From Streptomyces sp. NBC_01717 (lineage in GTDB: Bacteria > Actinomycetota > Actinomycetes > Streptomycetales > Streptomycetaceae), in assembly GCF_036248255.1 (NCBI RefSeq), contig NZ_CP109178.1:6138001-6202000 (forward strand): a DNA stretch of 64,000 nucleotides, written 5' to 3'. The translations under genes and the position numbers were made by a program. Below, piece by piece: positions 1 through 7,865 of the stretch. The notes beneath the pieces are model-generated. The model made no database searches. It was not told the origin of the DNA and was given only the letters and a program-made list of their open reading frames with translations. Every line of letters starts with the position of its first letter. Position 1 is the stretch's first letter.

Positions 1-701
1 GGCTCCGGGCCCGCCCGGCGGCCCGTCGACTGGTCCACCAGCGGGACGTTGCATCGCATCGCCCTCACGGAGTAGGCGAGTTCGGCCGATCCGATGGTCA
101 TCCGGCGTACCCGGTCCTCGAAGTGCGGCTCGTCGTCACCGGACAGGACGATGTTCGGACGGAAGCGGTCCATCGGTACGCCGGCCGCGTCGCCGCGGGC
201 CTCGATGCGGGCGTTGAGGCCGGCCAGCGACGCGGTGGAGGCGACCAGCACCGCATGGGCGTCGGCGAAGGCGACCTTGCCGGGGGTCTCGCCCCAGCCG
301 TCGCGGTCGAAGCCGGGTGCCACCCGTACCAGCCGGGACTTCGCACCGAGCGCCTCCGAGAACCACTCGGCGACCGCGTCCCCCTGGTCGCACGCCTCGC
401 CGAGCGGACGGTCGAACATGCTGACCGCGCAGCGCGGGCCGTCCGGGTCGACGGTCAGCTCCAGGGCCTCCAGGCCCGGCACGGCGAGGGCCAACATGGC
501 GCCGCCGTCCAGGACTTCGGCTTTGATCGCAGCCATCGCGGGGTGTGTCCGCTGACTGCGGAACGCGCCGTCCTCGGCGTCCACCACCATGAACGTGCGG
601 TCGTGCACGAGACCGGTCCCGGTGATCTCCGCCCGGTCGACCGGAACCGCGCCGCAACCCTTGACGGGGTAGTACGCCAGTCCCTGAACGGTGATGGTCA
701 T
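1..701 (-). CDS. MOSC domain protein, 3' end beyond the window
   Basis: The frame begins at ATG (701) and stays open to the window edge, giving at least 233 residues. The N-terminus (MTITVQGLAYYPVKGCG, then GLVHDRTFMVVD and SQRTHPAM) matches the MOSC N-terminal beta-barrel domain. Near the edge, MRCNVPLVDQSTGRR resembles the conserved MOSC cysteine region of mARC/YcbX-like molybdenum cofactor proteins, where that cysteine is expected to bind the molybdenum centre (MRC here). The family reduces N-hydroxylated compounds or acts as a cofactor sulphur carrier; the substrate here is unknown. Its ATG overlaps the TGA of the upstream acetyltransferase (ATGA), so the two genes are probably co-transcribed and translationally coupled. 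Only the extreme C-terminus is missing. Confidence 0.85.
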   Translation of the reverse strand, partial: MTITVQGLAYYPVKGCGAVPVDRAEITGTGLVHDRTFMVVDAEDGAFRSQRTHPAMAAIKAEVLDGGAMLALAVPGLEALELTVDPDGPRCAVSMFDRPLGEACDQGDAVAEWFSEALGAKSRLVRVAPGFDRDGWGETPGKVAFADAHAVLVASTASLAGLNARIEARGDAAGVPMDRFRPNIVLSGDDEPHFEDRVRRMTIGSAELAYSVRAMRCNVPLVDQSTGRRAGPE

Positions 702-1357
702 GACGTCCCCTCCTGGGCAGCCGCTTCGAGTGCTTCGACGCTGCCGGACATGATCGTGCGGATGTGCCGGGTGATGAGCTCGATGGGCCAGTCCCACCAC
801 GCGACGGCGAGGAGCCGGGCGACGGTCTCGTCGTCGTGGCGGGTGCGGATCAGCCGCGCCGGGTTGCCGCCGACGATGCCGTAGTCCGGGACGTCGCCGA
901 CGACGACCGCCCCGGCACCGATGACGGCGCCGTGCCCGATCCGTACGCCCGGCAGGACCATCGATCCGTACCCGAACCAGACGTCGTTGCCGACGACGGT
1001 GTCGCCCCGGTTCGGCAGCCCGGTCAGCAGGTCGAAGTGGTCGGCCCAGGAGCCGCCCATCGTGGGGAACGGGAACGTGGAGGGGCCGTCCATACGGTGG
1101 TTGGCGCCGTTCATGAGGAACCGCACCCCGGTCCCGAGCGCGCAGAACTTTCCGATGACGAGCTTCTCCGGGCCGTAGTGGTACAGCACGTTGCGGGTTT
1201 CGAACGCGGTCGCGTCATCGGGGTCGTCGTAGTACGAGTAGGCGCCTACCTCGATCAGTTCCGATGTCACCAGGGGCTTCAGCTGGACCACGCGGGGCTG
1301 TCCGGGCATGGGGCGCACAGCGGTGGGGTCGGCGGGGGCGGCGGGGACCGGACTCAT
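698..1357 (-). CDS. CatB/Vat-type xenobiotic O-acetyltransferase
   Basis: This 219-residue protein belongs to the left-handed beta-helix (hexapeptide repeat) acetyltransferases of the CatB/streptogramin Vat group, which move acetyl from acetyl-CoA to a hydroxyl on an antibiotic or other small molecule. Visible signatures are FCALGTGVRFLMNGANHRMDG, PNRGDTVVGNDVWFG, the hexapeptide run GVRIGHGAVIGAGAVVVGDV and the C-terminal GGNPARLIR. The catalytic histidine is expected in NGANHRMD. I chose ATG 1357 because it gives the usual family length; the frame stays open to 1546 but the extra residues are not family-like. It overlaps the MOSC gene by 4 nt. Resistance is possible, but many soil homologues have no proven drug substrate. 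Confidence 0.85.
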   Translation of the reverse strand: MSPVPAAPADPTAVRPMPGQPRVVQLKPLVTSELIEVGAYSYYDDPDDATAFETRNVLYHYGPEKLVIGKFCALGTGVRFLMNGANHRMDGPSTFPFPTMGGSWADHFDLLTGLPNRGDTVVGNDVWFGYGSMVLPGVRIGHGAVIGAGAVVVGDVPDYGIVGGNPARLIRTRHDDETVARLLAVAWWDWPIELITRHIRTIMSGSVEALEAAAQEGTS

Positions 1358-1552
1358 GGCGCCATCATCGCATTCACCCCGAAGAGCACACGTTTCCTGG
1401 GAGGCTCGCTCTATACCGAGCGATGCCATGACGCCGGCGCAAGGTGCGCGGCGGGCGCCGGTTGACCAAGCGGTCGCAGCCGGGCCGCCGGGCGCCACCG
1501 CGGTACGGACCGTCGATGCCAAGGGGCACGACGGGCCGACGGCCACTGCTCG

Positions 1553-2284
1553 TCAGCGACGGGCCATGGGTCTCGCCGGTAGCGGGCGCCAGCGGGCGGC
1601 GACGTCGCGCATGACCAGGACGCTGTCCAGGGTCGCGGTGCCGGGCGGGAAGCGGTCCGGGTCGTCGAAGAAGGACGACCGCGCGGATCGGATCCGCCCG
1701 GCTGCCACCTGCCACGCGTCCGTTTCCAGCTCCATGGCGTCGAGACGGCGGCCCGAAGCCGCTGGCGACAGGCCCCTGTTCCCGGCGCGGAAGAAGTCCG
1801 ATGCCTCCTGGAGATCGGTGAAGAGTTCACTGCCGCGCAGTTCGTCGGTGACCTCGGCCGTGACGTCGACCCGGATCTCGCCGTCCCGGGTGGCGAGAGC
1901 GACCCGTACCTCGTCGGGCGTCTCGTGCACCGTGAAGTCGGCGCGGCCGTGCTCACCGGGAAAAACCCGCCCGCCCGCCCAGGAGTTGATCCGTGAGCCG
2001 GTGTCGCGGCGTGTGATGTAGACGCCGGTCTCGACGCCGTCGGGGCCGTCCCACTCGACGGAGATGCGGTGCGCGGCGTTCTCGCTGCGCAGACCCACCG
2101 GCGGCGGCGCCCATGTGGGGCGTGCGGAGCCCAGGCGCAGGAGGCAGATACCGGCGACGGCGTGGCCGCGTACCAACTGGGGCCGCAGGCCGGCGGGCAG
2201 CAGGCGGGCGGCGGCGTCCGGGGTGACCCGGTAGTTCACCAGGAGGCGCCGCTCGATGACGCTGGAGAGTCGGGGCTGGATCAC
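1553..2284 (-). CDS. DUF2071 (YqjF-like) protein
   Basis: This 243-residue protein starts at GTG 2284, whose GTGA overlaps the TGA of the ArsR gene upstream, so the pair forms a tight two-gene operon. The N-terminus (LLVNYRVTPDAAARLLPAGLRPQLVRGHAVAGICLLRL in part) and the internal ENAAHRISVEWDGPDG and GVYITRRDTGSR segments fit DUF2071, a family that is often encoded beside stress or metal regulators and has no defined reaction. No signal peptide or membrane helix is seen. The overlapping ArsR repressor suggests that it is made in response to whatever ligand that regulator senses. Confidence 0.75.
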   Translation of the reverse strand: MIQPRLSSVIERRLLVNYRVTPDAAARLLPAGLRPQLVRGHAVAGICLLRLGSARPTWAPPPVGLRSENAAHRISVEWDGPDGVETGVYITRRDTGSRINSWAGGRVFPGEHGRADFTVHETPDEVRVALATRDGEIRVDVTAEVTDELRGSELFTDLQEASDFFRAGNRGLSPAASGRRLDAMELETDAWQVAAGRIRSARSSFFDDPDRFPPGTATLDSVLVMRDVAARWRPLPARPMARR

Positions 2285-2619
2285 GATGTGCCGCCTTCCT
2301 CTTGCGTGGCGGACCGCCACTTGGTGTGGCGCAGGACGATCTGCTCGGGGCAGACGGAGCTCAGGAACCGTCCGATGCTCGTCGCCAGCCGGTCCTCGGC
2401 CAGCGAGTAGAGGATGCGGTTGCCGTCGCGGCGCTCGGTGACCAGCCCGGCGCCCTTCAGTACGCCGAGGTGACGCGAGATGGACGGTGCGCTGATCGCG
2501 AACCGGGCCGCGATCTCCCCGGCCGCCAGTTCGCCGCCGCGGAGGTCCTCCAGGATCTGGCGCCTGGTCGGATCGGCGAGGGCGCGGAAGGCGCTCGCCT
2601 CGTCATCGGTCGTTGCCAT
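2281..2619 (-). CDS. ArsR-family winged-helix repressor
   Basis: This 112-residue protein is an ArsR-type winged-helix regulator. It opens with the family pattern FRALADPTRRQILEDL, followed by the helix-turn-helix FAISAPSISRHLGVLKGAGLV and the wing ERRDGNRILYSL. I see no cluster of cysteines typical of the metal-sensing ArsR/SmtB branch, so the effector is unknown and may be organic or the activity may be constitutive. It overlaps the DUF2071 gene by 4 nt. Two AT-rich TAGC-N6-GCTA palindromes sit 11 to 40 nt upstream of its ATG and probably form its own operator, giving autoregulation of the operon. Confidence 0.88.
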   Translation of the reverse strand: MATTDDEASAFRALADPTRRQILEDLRGGELAAGEIAARFAISAPSISRHLGVLKGAGLVTERRDGNRILYSLAEDRLATSIGRFLSSVCPEQIVLRHTKWRSATQEEGGTS

Positions 2620-2629
2620 GTCAGATGTT

Positions 2630-2659
2630 TAGCACATGAGCTAATTAGCAAACAAGCTA
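2630..2659 (-). promoter_or_regulatory. tandem TAGC-N6-GCTA palindromes, likely ArsR operator
   Basis: Positions 2630-2643 read tagcacatgagcta and 2646-2659 read tagcaaacaagcta. Both are TAGC-N6-GCTA palindromes with centres 16 bp apart, lying just upstream of the ArsR start in an AT-rich patch that stands out from the surrounding DNA. Position and symmetry suggest the autoregulatory operator; this is inferred, not known. Confidence 0.6.
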
Positions 2660-2673
2660 AATGCGAAGCAATG

Positions 2674-2712
2674 GGGGAGCCCCCGCGAGTCACGTCCTCG
2701 CGGGGGCTCCCC
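2674..2712 (-). terminator. intrinsic terminator downstream of the superoxide dismutase gene
   Basis: A perfect 16-bp inverted repeat (left arm 2674-2689, right arm 2697-2712, 7-nt loop) lies 65 nt past the stop of the dismutase gene. It has no clear T-tract, as is common for Streptomyces terminators. It also insulates the ArsR promoter. Confidence 0.8.
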
Positions 2713-2776
2713 GTTCATCCGCCTGCCGGTGAAGGTTGAGAAGACGATCACGAGGCAGGACGTCCGTGTGCCCGGG

Positions 2777-3418
2777 TCAGGGGGCGAGCAGCAGAACGCC
2801 GGCGCGCTCCTTGGCGGCCGCGTACCGCTTCGCCACGTCCTGCCAGTTGACGACGCGCCACATGGCCTCGATGAAGTCGACCTTCTGGTTCTTGTACTGG
2901 AGGTAGAAGGCGTGCTCCCAGGCGTCGAAGACCAGGATCGGAACCGAGCCCTGGCCGACGTTGCCCTGGTGGTCGTAGACCTGCTCGACGATCAGCCTGC
3001 CGCTGAGCGGCTCGTAGGCCAGCACCCCCCAGCCGGAACCCTGGGTGGTGGCGGCGGCCTTCGTCAGCTGGGACTTGAAGCCCGCGTACGAGCCGAAGGA
3101 GTCGGTGATGGCGTCCGCGAGGTCGCCGACGCCGTCCGCCGCGCGGGGCTCGCCGCCACCGTCGCCGCTCATGTTGTGCCAGTAGATCGAGTGCAGGATG
3201 TGGCCGGAGAGATGGAACGCGAGGTTCTTCTGCAGACCGTTGACGGCTCCCCAGGCCTCCTTGGCGCGTGCCTCTTCCAGCTGCTCCAGGGTGTCGTTGG
3301 CGCCCTTGACGTAGGCGGCGTGGTGCTTGTCGTGGTGGAGCTCGATGATCTGCGGGTTGATGACCGGTTCGAGCGCCGCGTAGTCGTACGGGAGTTCCGG
3401 GAGCGTGTACGTGGCCAT
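2777..3418 (-). CDS. sodF: iron superoxide dismutase
   Basis: This 213-residue Fe/Mn-family superoxide dismutase converts superoxide to oxygen and hydrogen peroxide in the cytoplasm. Signatures include the N-terminal [13 protein letters not shown], the metal-site segment [12 protein letters not shown], the second His segment [16 protein letters not shown], and [14 protein letters not shown] carrying the Asp and His ligands. The length is normal. In Streptomyces this enzyme is the Fe partner of the nickel dismutase sodN, and the Nur repressor turns sodF off when nickel is present. A Nur-type palindrome lies 34 to 50 nt upstream of the ATG, supporting the same regulation here. It is monocistronic with a strong terminator downstream. 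Confidence 0.95.
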   Translation of the reverse strand: MATYTLPELPYDYAALEPVINPQIIELHHDKHHAAYVKGANDTLEQLEEARAKEAWGAVNGLQKNLAFHLSGHILHSIYWHNMSGDGGGEPRAADGVGDLADAITDSFGSYAGFKSQLTKAAATTQGSGWGVLAYEPLSGRLIVEQVYDHQGNVGQGSVPILVFDAWEHAFYLQYKNQKVDFIEAMWRVVNWQDVAKRYAAAKERAGVLLLAP

Positions 3419-3451
3419 GGGGCGAACCCTCCAGCTGCTGTCCTGTTGTTA

Positions 3452-3468
3452 TTGCAAACCATATGCAA
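3452..3468 (-). promoter_or_regulatory. Nur box upstream of sodF
   Basis: The minus strand reads TTGCAT-ATGGT-TTGCAA, which matches the Nur-box pattern tTGCaa-N5-ttGCAA that I recall from Streptomyces at nearly every conserved position. It lies just upstream of the dismutase start, in the promoter region. Nickel-loaded Nur bound here would repress sodF. Confidence 0.78.
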
Positions 3469-3685
3469 GAGCAGGCTAACAGCAGTAAGGGGGGAGTGTG
3501 ATCGGCCCTTCGGCTCAGAACCGCAGGCGCATGGTGGCGGTCGGGCTCATCGCGGCCGGACGCCGGATGCGTGCGCAGCGTGGTTCGCCCCCGGTGCACA
3601 GCCCGTCGGATCGTGGGATTCGGCGCTCGGCGCGACCCCGGTCCTCGAGGGGGTCACCGCGTCGCCGCTCGGGTACCGTACCGAT

Positions 3686-3991
3686 GTGGTTTTCAACTAC
3701 CGTTTCCTGGAAGGAAGTTGGTTGCCCGGCGGGACGTCGGGCGGTGGCGGAGGGGCGTTGACCGCCGCATTCTCCGGACGGGTCCCGGCGCGACCGGACG
3801 CCTCGGCCCGTGACCATGAGACGCCGGCAGCGGGCCACATGGTCAGAATCCGGCTGGTCCTGCGCCCGGACCCGGCGCGCACCGCCCGCCACACCGCGCC
3901 GTACCCCAAGCTGGTGGACGAACTGGAACGGCGGGGCCGATGGCCCGGGGCGCTCGCCGCCCACGCCCGGGCCCGAACGGAGAGCCGATGA
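3686..3991 (+). CDS. hypothetical short ORF overlapping the histidine phosphatase gene
   Basis: An open frame of up to 101 codons from GTG 3686 ends in a TGA that overlaps the next gene's ATG (ATGA), the coupling pattern typical of real Streptomyces operons. Third positions are strongly G or C in the last 50 codons (from ATG 3838: MVRIRLVLRPDPARTARH, then ELERRGRWPGALAAHAR), but are mixed before that. No Shine-Dalgarno sequence is convincing at either start, and I recognise no family. It may be a small gene starting near 3838, a decayed gene, or chance. The 267 nt between the sodF start and this ORF hold only the Nur box and promoter. Confidence 0.35.
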   Translation: MVFNYRFLEGSWLPGGTSGGGGGALTAAFSGRVPARPDASARDHETPAAGHMVRIRLVLRPDPARTARHTAPYPKLVDELERRGRWPGALAAHARARTESR

Positions 3992-4620
3992 CCATCTTCC
4001 CCACGACCCTGCTCCTCGCCCGGCACGGACAGACCGTCTGGCACTCCGAGAACCGCTACGCCGGGGTCAGCGACGTCGCACTCACCGACGAGGGCCGCCA
4101 CCAGGCCGAGCAGCTGGCGGACTGGGCGGCCCGGCATCCGGTCGACGCGATCTGGACGTCGACCGTCCCCCGCGCCATCGAGACCGCCGAACCCGCCTGC
4201 CGGGCGCTCGGCCTCGTACCCGGGCGCGAACACGATCTGCGCGAGTGCGACTTCGGGGCGGTGGAAGGGCGCACCCTCGCCGAATTCGCCGCCGAGGACC
4301 CGAAATGGGCCGAGGCATATGTCGCCGACCCGGTGACCCATCCCTTCCCCGGGGCCGAGGACCCGCGCACGGCGGCGGCCCGGGGGACGGCCGCGCTGCG
4401 CCGGATCGCACACTTCCATCCGGGGCAGCGGGTACTGGTCGTCGCGCACAACACGCTGCTGCGGCTGGTGCTGTGCGAACTGCTGTCGATCCCGCTCGGC
4501 GCCTACCGCCGGGTCCTTCCGCAATTGCGCAACGCGGCGGTGAGCGAGGTGCAGCTGGGGGACGAGGGCGGCGCGCTGCTCTCCCTCAACGTGCCGTGCG
4601 CCCCCGACGTCAGTTCTTGA
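3988..4620 (+). CDS. histidine phosphatase (phosphoglycerate mutase-like) family protein
   Basis: This 210-residue protein carries the catalytic RHG motif at the N-terminus (LLARHGQTVWHSENRYAG, catalytic His at residue 13) and the second histidine in VLVVAHNTLLRLV. These mark the branch-1 histidine phosphatases, which go through a phosphohistidine intermediate. The acidic catalytic region is ECDFGAVEGRT. Homologues act on phosphosugars, cofactor phosphates or nucleotide phosphates, and the substrate cannot be read from sequence. I chose ATG 3988 because it places the RHG motif where the family has it. The 3' end overlaps the convergent permease gene by 11 nt. Confidence 0.88.
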   Translation: MTIFPTTLLLARHGQTVWHSENRYAGVSDVALTDEGRHQAEQLADWAARHPVDAIWTSTVPRAIETAEPACRALGLVPGREHDLRECDFGAVEGRTLAEFAAEDPKWAEAYVADPVTHPFPGAEDPRTAAARGTAALRRIAHFHPGQRVLVVAHNTLLRLVLCELLSIPLGAYRRVLPQLRNAAVSEVQLGDEGGALLSLNVPCAPDVSS

Positions 4621-6052
4621 CGGCCGCGGCCCGCCGCTGGCGTACGACACCGATGACGGCCAGTACGACGGTCAGCGCACCGGTCGCCAGCAGCTGGTCA
4701 CGCGTGCCGGGCTCGCGCAGCATCAGCAGGAAGATGCCTGCCATGGCCGCCAGCGCGACCAGCGTCCCCACCGGGAACAGCCACATCCGCACGACCAGCT
4801 TCTCGGGTGCCTCGCGCTCCAGCCGTCGGCGCAGGAGCAGCTGCGACACCGCGATGAAGATCCAGACGACCAGGATCACCGCGCCGATCATGTTGAGCAG
4901 CCAGGGGAAGACATCGTCCGGCCGCCAGTAGCTCAGCAGCACGCACAGGAAGCCGATGACGGACGAGACGAGCACGGCGGTACGCGGCACGCCGGAGCTG
5001 ACCCGGCCGAGCCGCTTCGGACCCTGGCCGCGGGCGACCAGCGAGCAGGCCATCCGCGAGGCGCCGTAGATGTTCGCGTTCATCGCGGAGAGCAGCGCGA
5101 TCAGGATGACCACATTCATGATCTCCGCGGCGCCGCTGATGCCCAGGTGGTCGAGGGTCGCGTAGAACGGGCCGACCGTCGCGACCTTCGGGTCGTCCCA
5201 CGGCACGAGGGTGACGATGACCGCCATCGAACCGACGTAGAACAGCGCGATCCGCCACATCGCCGTCCGGACCGCCTTGGCGACGCCCCGCACCGGGTTC
5301 TCGGACTCGGCCGCGGCGATGGTGACCGTCTCCAGACCTCCGTACGCGAAGACGGAGGCGAGCAGTCCGATGATGAAGCCGTTGGAGCCGTTCGGCAGGA
5401 ACCCGCCGTCACCGCGGAGATTGGCGCCGCCCGGGGCGTCCGTGCCGGGCAGCACCCCGAGGATGGCCAGCACACCCAGCACCAGGAAGAGCGTGATCGC
5501 GGCGACCTTCAGCGAGGCGAACCAGAACTCGAACTCGCCGAAGTTCTTGACGGCGGCCAGGTTCGTGCCGAGGAAGACCGCCATGAACAGCGCCACCCAC
5601 GCCCACTCGGGAGTGCCGGGCAGCCAGCCGGTGACGATCTTCGCGGCACCGATCCCTTCCAGCCCGACGGCGACGCAGAGCAGCACCCAGAACGCCCAGC
5701 CGGCGGTGAACCCCGCCCACGGCCCGATCGCCCGTTCCGCGTGGACGGAGAAGGAACCGGAGGCCGGATTGGCCGCGGACATCTCGCCGAGCATGCGCAT
5801 CACGAACATGACCAGCAGCCCGGAGATGGCGTAGGCGATGACGATCGAGGGCCCGGCGGAGGCGATACCGGCTCCGGAACCGACGAACAGCCCGGCGCCG
5901 ATGACACCGCCGAGGGCGATCATCGACAGATGGCGTTGCTTGAGTCCATGGGTGAGGGCGGAGTCGGCCTTGACGGCGGAGACGTCGGAGCCGGCCGGGA
6001 CTGCGGAGACTTCGGAGCCGGCGGTGGGGGGAGACGCGGAGGTCCGAGACAT
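4610..6052 (-). CDS. APC-superfamily amino acid permease (first of three paralogues)
   Basis: This 480-residue membrane transporter belongs to the amino acid transporter (AAT) family of the APC superfamily (GabP, AnsP and CycA relatives). After a cytoplasmic N-terminus, the family motif LKQRHLSMIALGGVIGAGLFVGSG leads the first broken helix, and about twelve hydrophobic segments follow, with FGEFEFWFASLKV between helices. Proton-coupled uptake of a neutral amino acid or GABA is likely; the substrate is not clear. The N-terminus contains short GSEVSAV/GSDVSAV repeats. It is the first of three similar permeases between 4.6 and 10.4 kb, all on the minus strand. Its end overlaps the convergent histidine phosphatase gene. 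Confidence 0.9.
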   Translation of the reverse strand: MSRTSASPPTAGSEVSAVPAGSDVSAVKADSALTHGLKQRHLSMIALGGVIGAGLFVGSGAGIASAGPSIVIAYAISGLLVMFVMRMLGEMSAANPASGSFSVHAERAIGPWAGFTAGWAFWVLLCVAVGLEGIGAAKIVTGWLPGTPEWAWVALFMAVFLGTNLAAVKNFGEFEFWFASLKVAAITLFLVLGVLAILGVLPGTDAPGGANLRGDGGFLPNGSNGFIIGLLASVFAYGGLETVTIAAAESENPVRGVAKAVRTAMWRIALFYVGSMAVIVTLVPWDDPKVATVGPFYATLDHLGISGAAEIMNVVILIALLSAMNANIYGASRMACSLVARGQGPKRLGRVSSGVPRTAVLVSSVIGFLCVLLSYWRPDDVFPWLLNMIGAVILVVWIFIAVSQLLLRRRLEREAPEKLVVRMWLFPVGTLVALAAMAGIFLLMLREPGTRDQLLATGALTVVLAVIGVVRQRRAAAVKN

Positions 6053-6211
6053 GGACGTGCTCTGTTCGGTAGCTGAGACTGGGACGAGCCCATAGTCTGT
6101 GCGCGCCTCCCGCTGACACGGAACATGTGTCCGCTATACGGGCACCAGGCTCACACAAGGTGAACACCTGCGTACATATGCCGGGTACACACCCCGCCAC
6201 GGGTCCGCCCG

Positions 6212-7618
6212 TCAGGCCCGTCGGCGGTCCCGCAGCTCCCGCGCCCCCGCCACGAGCAGCACCAGACCCGTCGCCCCCGCCGACCACAACACCTGTGGGC
6301 GTGCCACGTCATCGGTCAGCATCAGCACCAGTACGGCCACGAGCGCGGCCAGCGTCACCCAGGTCAGCCATGGGAAGCACCACATCCGCAGGGTCAGAGC
6401 CTCGGGTGCCTCGCGCTCCAGCCGGCGGCGCAGCCGCAGCTGTGACGCGGCGATCAGCCCCCAGACGAACAGCAGCACCGCGCCCACCGAGTTGAGCAGA
6501 TAGAGGAAGACGGAGTCGGGCCATTTGAGATTGAGCAGTACGGAGACGAAGCCGAAGGCGACCGAGGCGAGGACCGCCCGCCGCGGCACCCCGCCCCCGC
6601 CCACGCTCCCCGACACCTTGAGCAGTCCGCGCGGCCCCTCGCCGCGCTCGGCCAGTGAGAAGACCATCCGGGACGCGCCGTAGAGATTGGCGTTGAGCGC
6701 GGAGAGCAGCGCCACGAACACCACGATGTTCATGATCTGCCCGGCCGACGGCACCCCGATCGCGTCCAGGACCTTGACGTACGGGCTCAGTCCGGCCCGC
6801 TGCGCGGTCCACGGCAGCACCGTGACGATCACCAGCATCGAGCCGACGTAGAAGAAGAGGATCCGCACGACCGCGCTGCGCACCGCACGTCCCACCGCGC
6901 GCGCCGGGTTGTCGGTCTCGGCCGCAGCGATCGTCACGACCTCCAGGCCGCCGAACGCGAAGACGACGGTCAGCACACCTGAGACGACGCCGCCCCAGCC
7001 GTTCGGCAGGAAGCCGCCCTGCCCGGTGAGATTGGTCAGCCCCACCGGATCGGTGTCCGGGAGCAGACCGAAGACGGCGAGCAGCCCGAGCACCAGGAAG
7101 ATCACGATCGCGGCGACCTTGAGAGCGGCGAACCAGAACTCGAACTCGCCGAAGTTCTTCACCGCGGTCAGATTCGTGACGGTGAACACCACCATGAACG
7201 TCAGCACCCACGCCCACTGGTCCACGCCCGGCACCCAGCCGTGGGCGATCTGCGCGGCGGCCGTCGCCTCCACGGCGAGGACCACCACCAGCAGGAACCA
7301 GTAGAGCCACCCCACACTGAACCCGGCCCAGCGGCCGAGCGCCCGCTCGGCATGGACGGAGAAGGCGCCGGAGGCGGGTATCGCGGCCGACATCTCGCCG
7401 AGCATCCGCATCACCAGCATCGCGAGTGCGCCGGCGATCAGATACGACACGACGATGCCCGGTCCGGCGACCGCGATCCCGGCGCCCGAACCGACGAAGA
7501 GTCCGGCGCCGATCACCCCGCCCAGGCCGAGCATGGTCAGATGGCGCTGCTTCAGTCCGTGCGAGAGCGGTTCCTGCTGCGTGGGGGGAGGGGCGTCGTG
7601 CATGGGGGTGCGGGTCAC
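6212..7618 (-). CDS. APC-superfamily amino acid permease (second paralogue)
   Basis: This 468-residue paralogue of the 4610-6052 permease has the same LKQRHLTMLGLGGVIGAGLFVGSG opening (shown across the first helix), FGEFEFWFAALKV, and PREL-like C-terminal arginines. About twelve membrane segments are apparent. It starts at GTG 7618; ATG 7603 is an alternative, and neither has a strong Shine-Dalgarno sequence. A 159-nt gap separates it from the first permease, so the two may have separate promoters. The substrate is probably an amino acid taken up with protons. The near-identity of key blocks suggests tandem duplication followed by divergence. Confidence 0.9.
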   Translation of the reverse strand: MTRTPMHDAPPPTQQEPLSHGLKQRHLTMLGLGGVIGAGLFVGSGAGIAVAGPGIVVSYLIAGALAMLVMRMLGEMSAAIPASGAFSVHAERALGRWAGFSVGWLYWFLLVVVLAVEATAAAQIAHGWVPGVDQWAWVLTFMVVFTVTNLTAVKNFGEFEFWFAALKVAAIVIFLVLGLLAVFGLLPDTDPVGLTNLTGQGGFLPNGWGGVVSGVLTVVFAFGGLEVVTIAAAETDNPARAVGRAVRSAVVRILFFYVGSMLVIVTVLPWTAQRAGLSPYVKVLDAIGVPSAGQIMNIVVFVALLSALNANLYGASRMVFSLAERGEGPRGLLKVSGSVGGGGVPRRAVLASVAFGFVSVLLNLKWPDSVFLYLLNSVGAVLLFVWGLIAASQLRLRRRLEREAPEALTLRMWCFPWLTWVTLAALVAVLVLMLTDDVARPQVLWSAGATGLVLLVAGARELRDRRRA

Positions 7619-7798
7619 TCTCGGATATTTTATGGGGAACCTACAGTCTCACGCTGCGAGACCCGGTCCGTCAGGCGGCCCCTCCAGGCCCCCACCTCAG
7701 TGACGAGCATCACGCCGTCACATGATTGCGTACCGGTCTTTGTCCGAACCCCACCAACCCGCCAACCGCCGCTTTGTGGGCGGCTGATGGTGATCGAG

Positions 7799-7818
7799 CG
7801 TTAACCCGTGGGCTAACG
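7799..7818 (+). promoter_or_regulatory. 20-bp palindrome in the bioY promoter region
   Basis: The segment reads cgttaaccc-gt-gggctaacg, two 9-nt arms matching at 8 of 9 positions, 47 nt upstream of bioY. The GTTAAC/CTAACG half-sites are AT-richer than the surroundings and look like a TetR- or GntR-type operator. A biotin-responsive regulator (BioQ or similar) would be a reasonable binder, but this is inference. Confidence 0.5.
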
Positions 7819-7865
7819 TCAGCCTCAGTCTGTCCCCCACCTGCCCTCACCACCGCGGAGTCCCG

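Noticed and set aside
1358..1546. Longer N-terminus for the CatB/Vat acetyltransferase
   Set aside because: The extra 63 residues do not resemble the family, and ATG 1357 gives the normal length.
2729..3685. Upstream part of a long plus-strand frame opposite sodF
   Set aside because: It is antisense to a clear superoxide dismutase. Only the far end, past 3686, has independent support.
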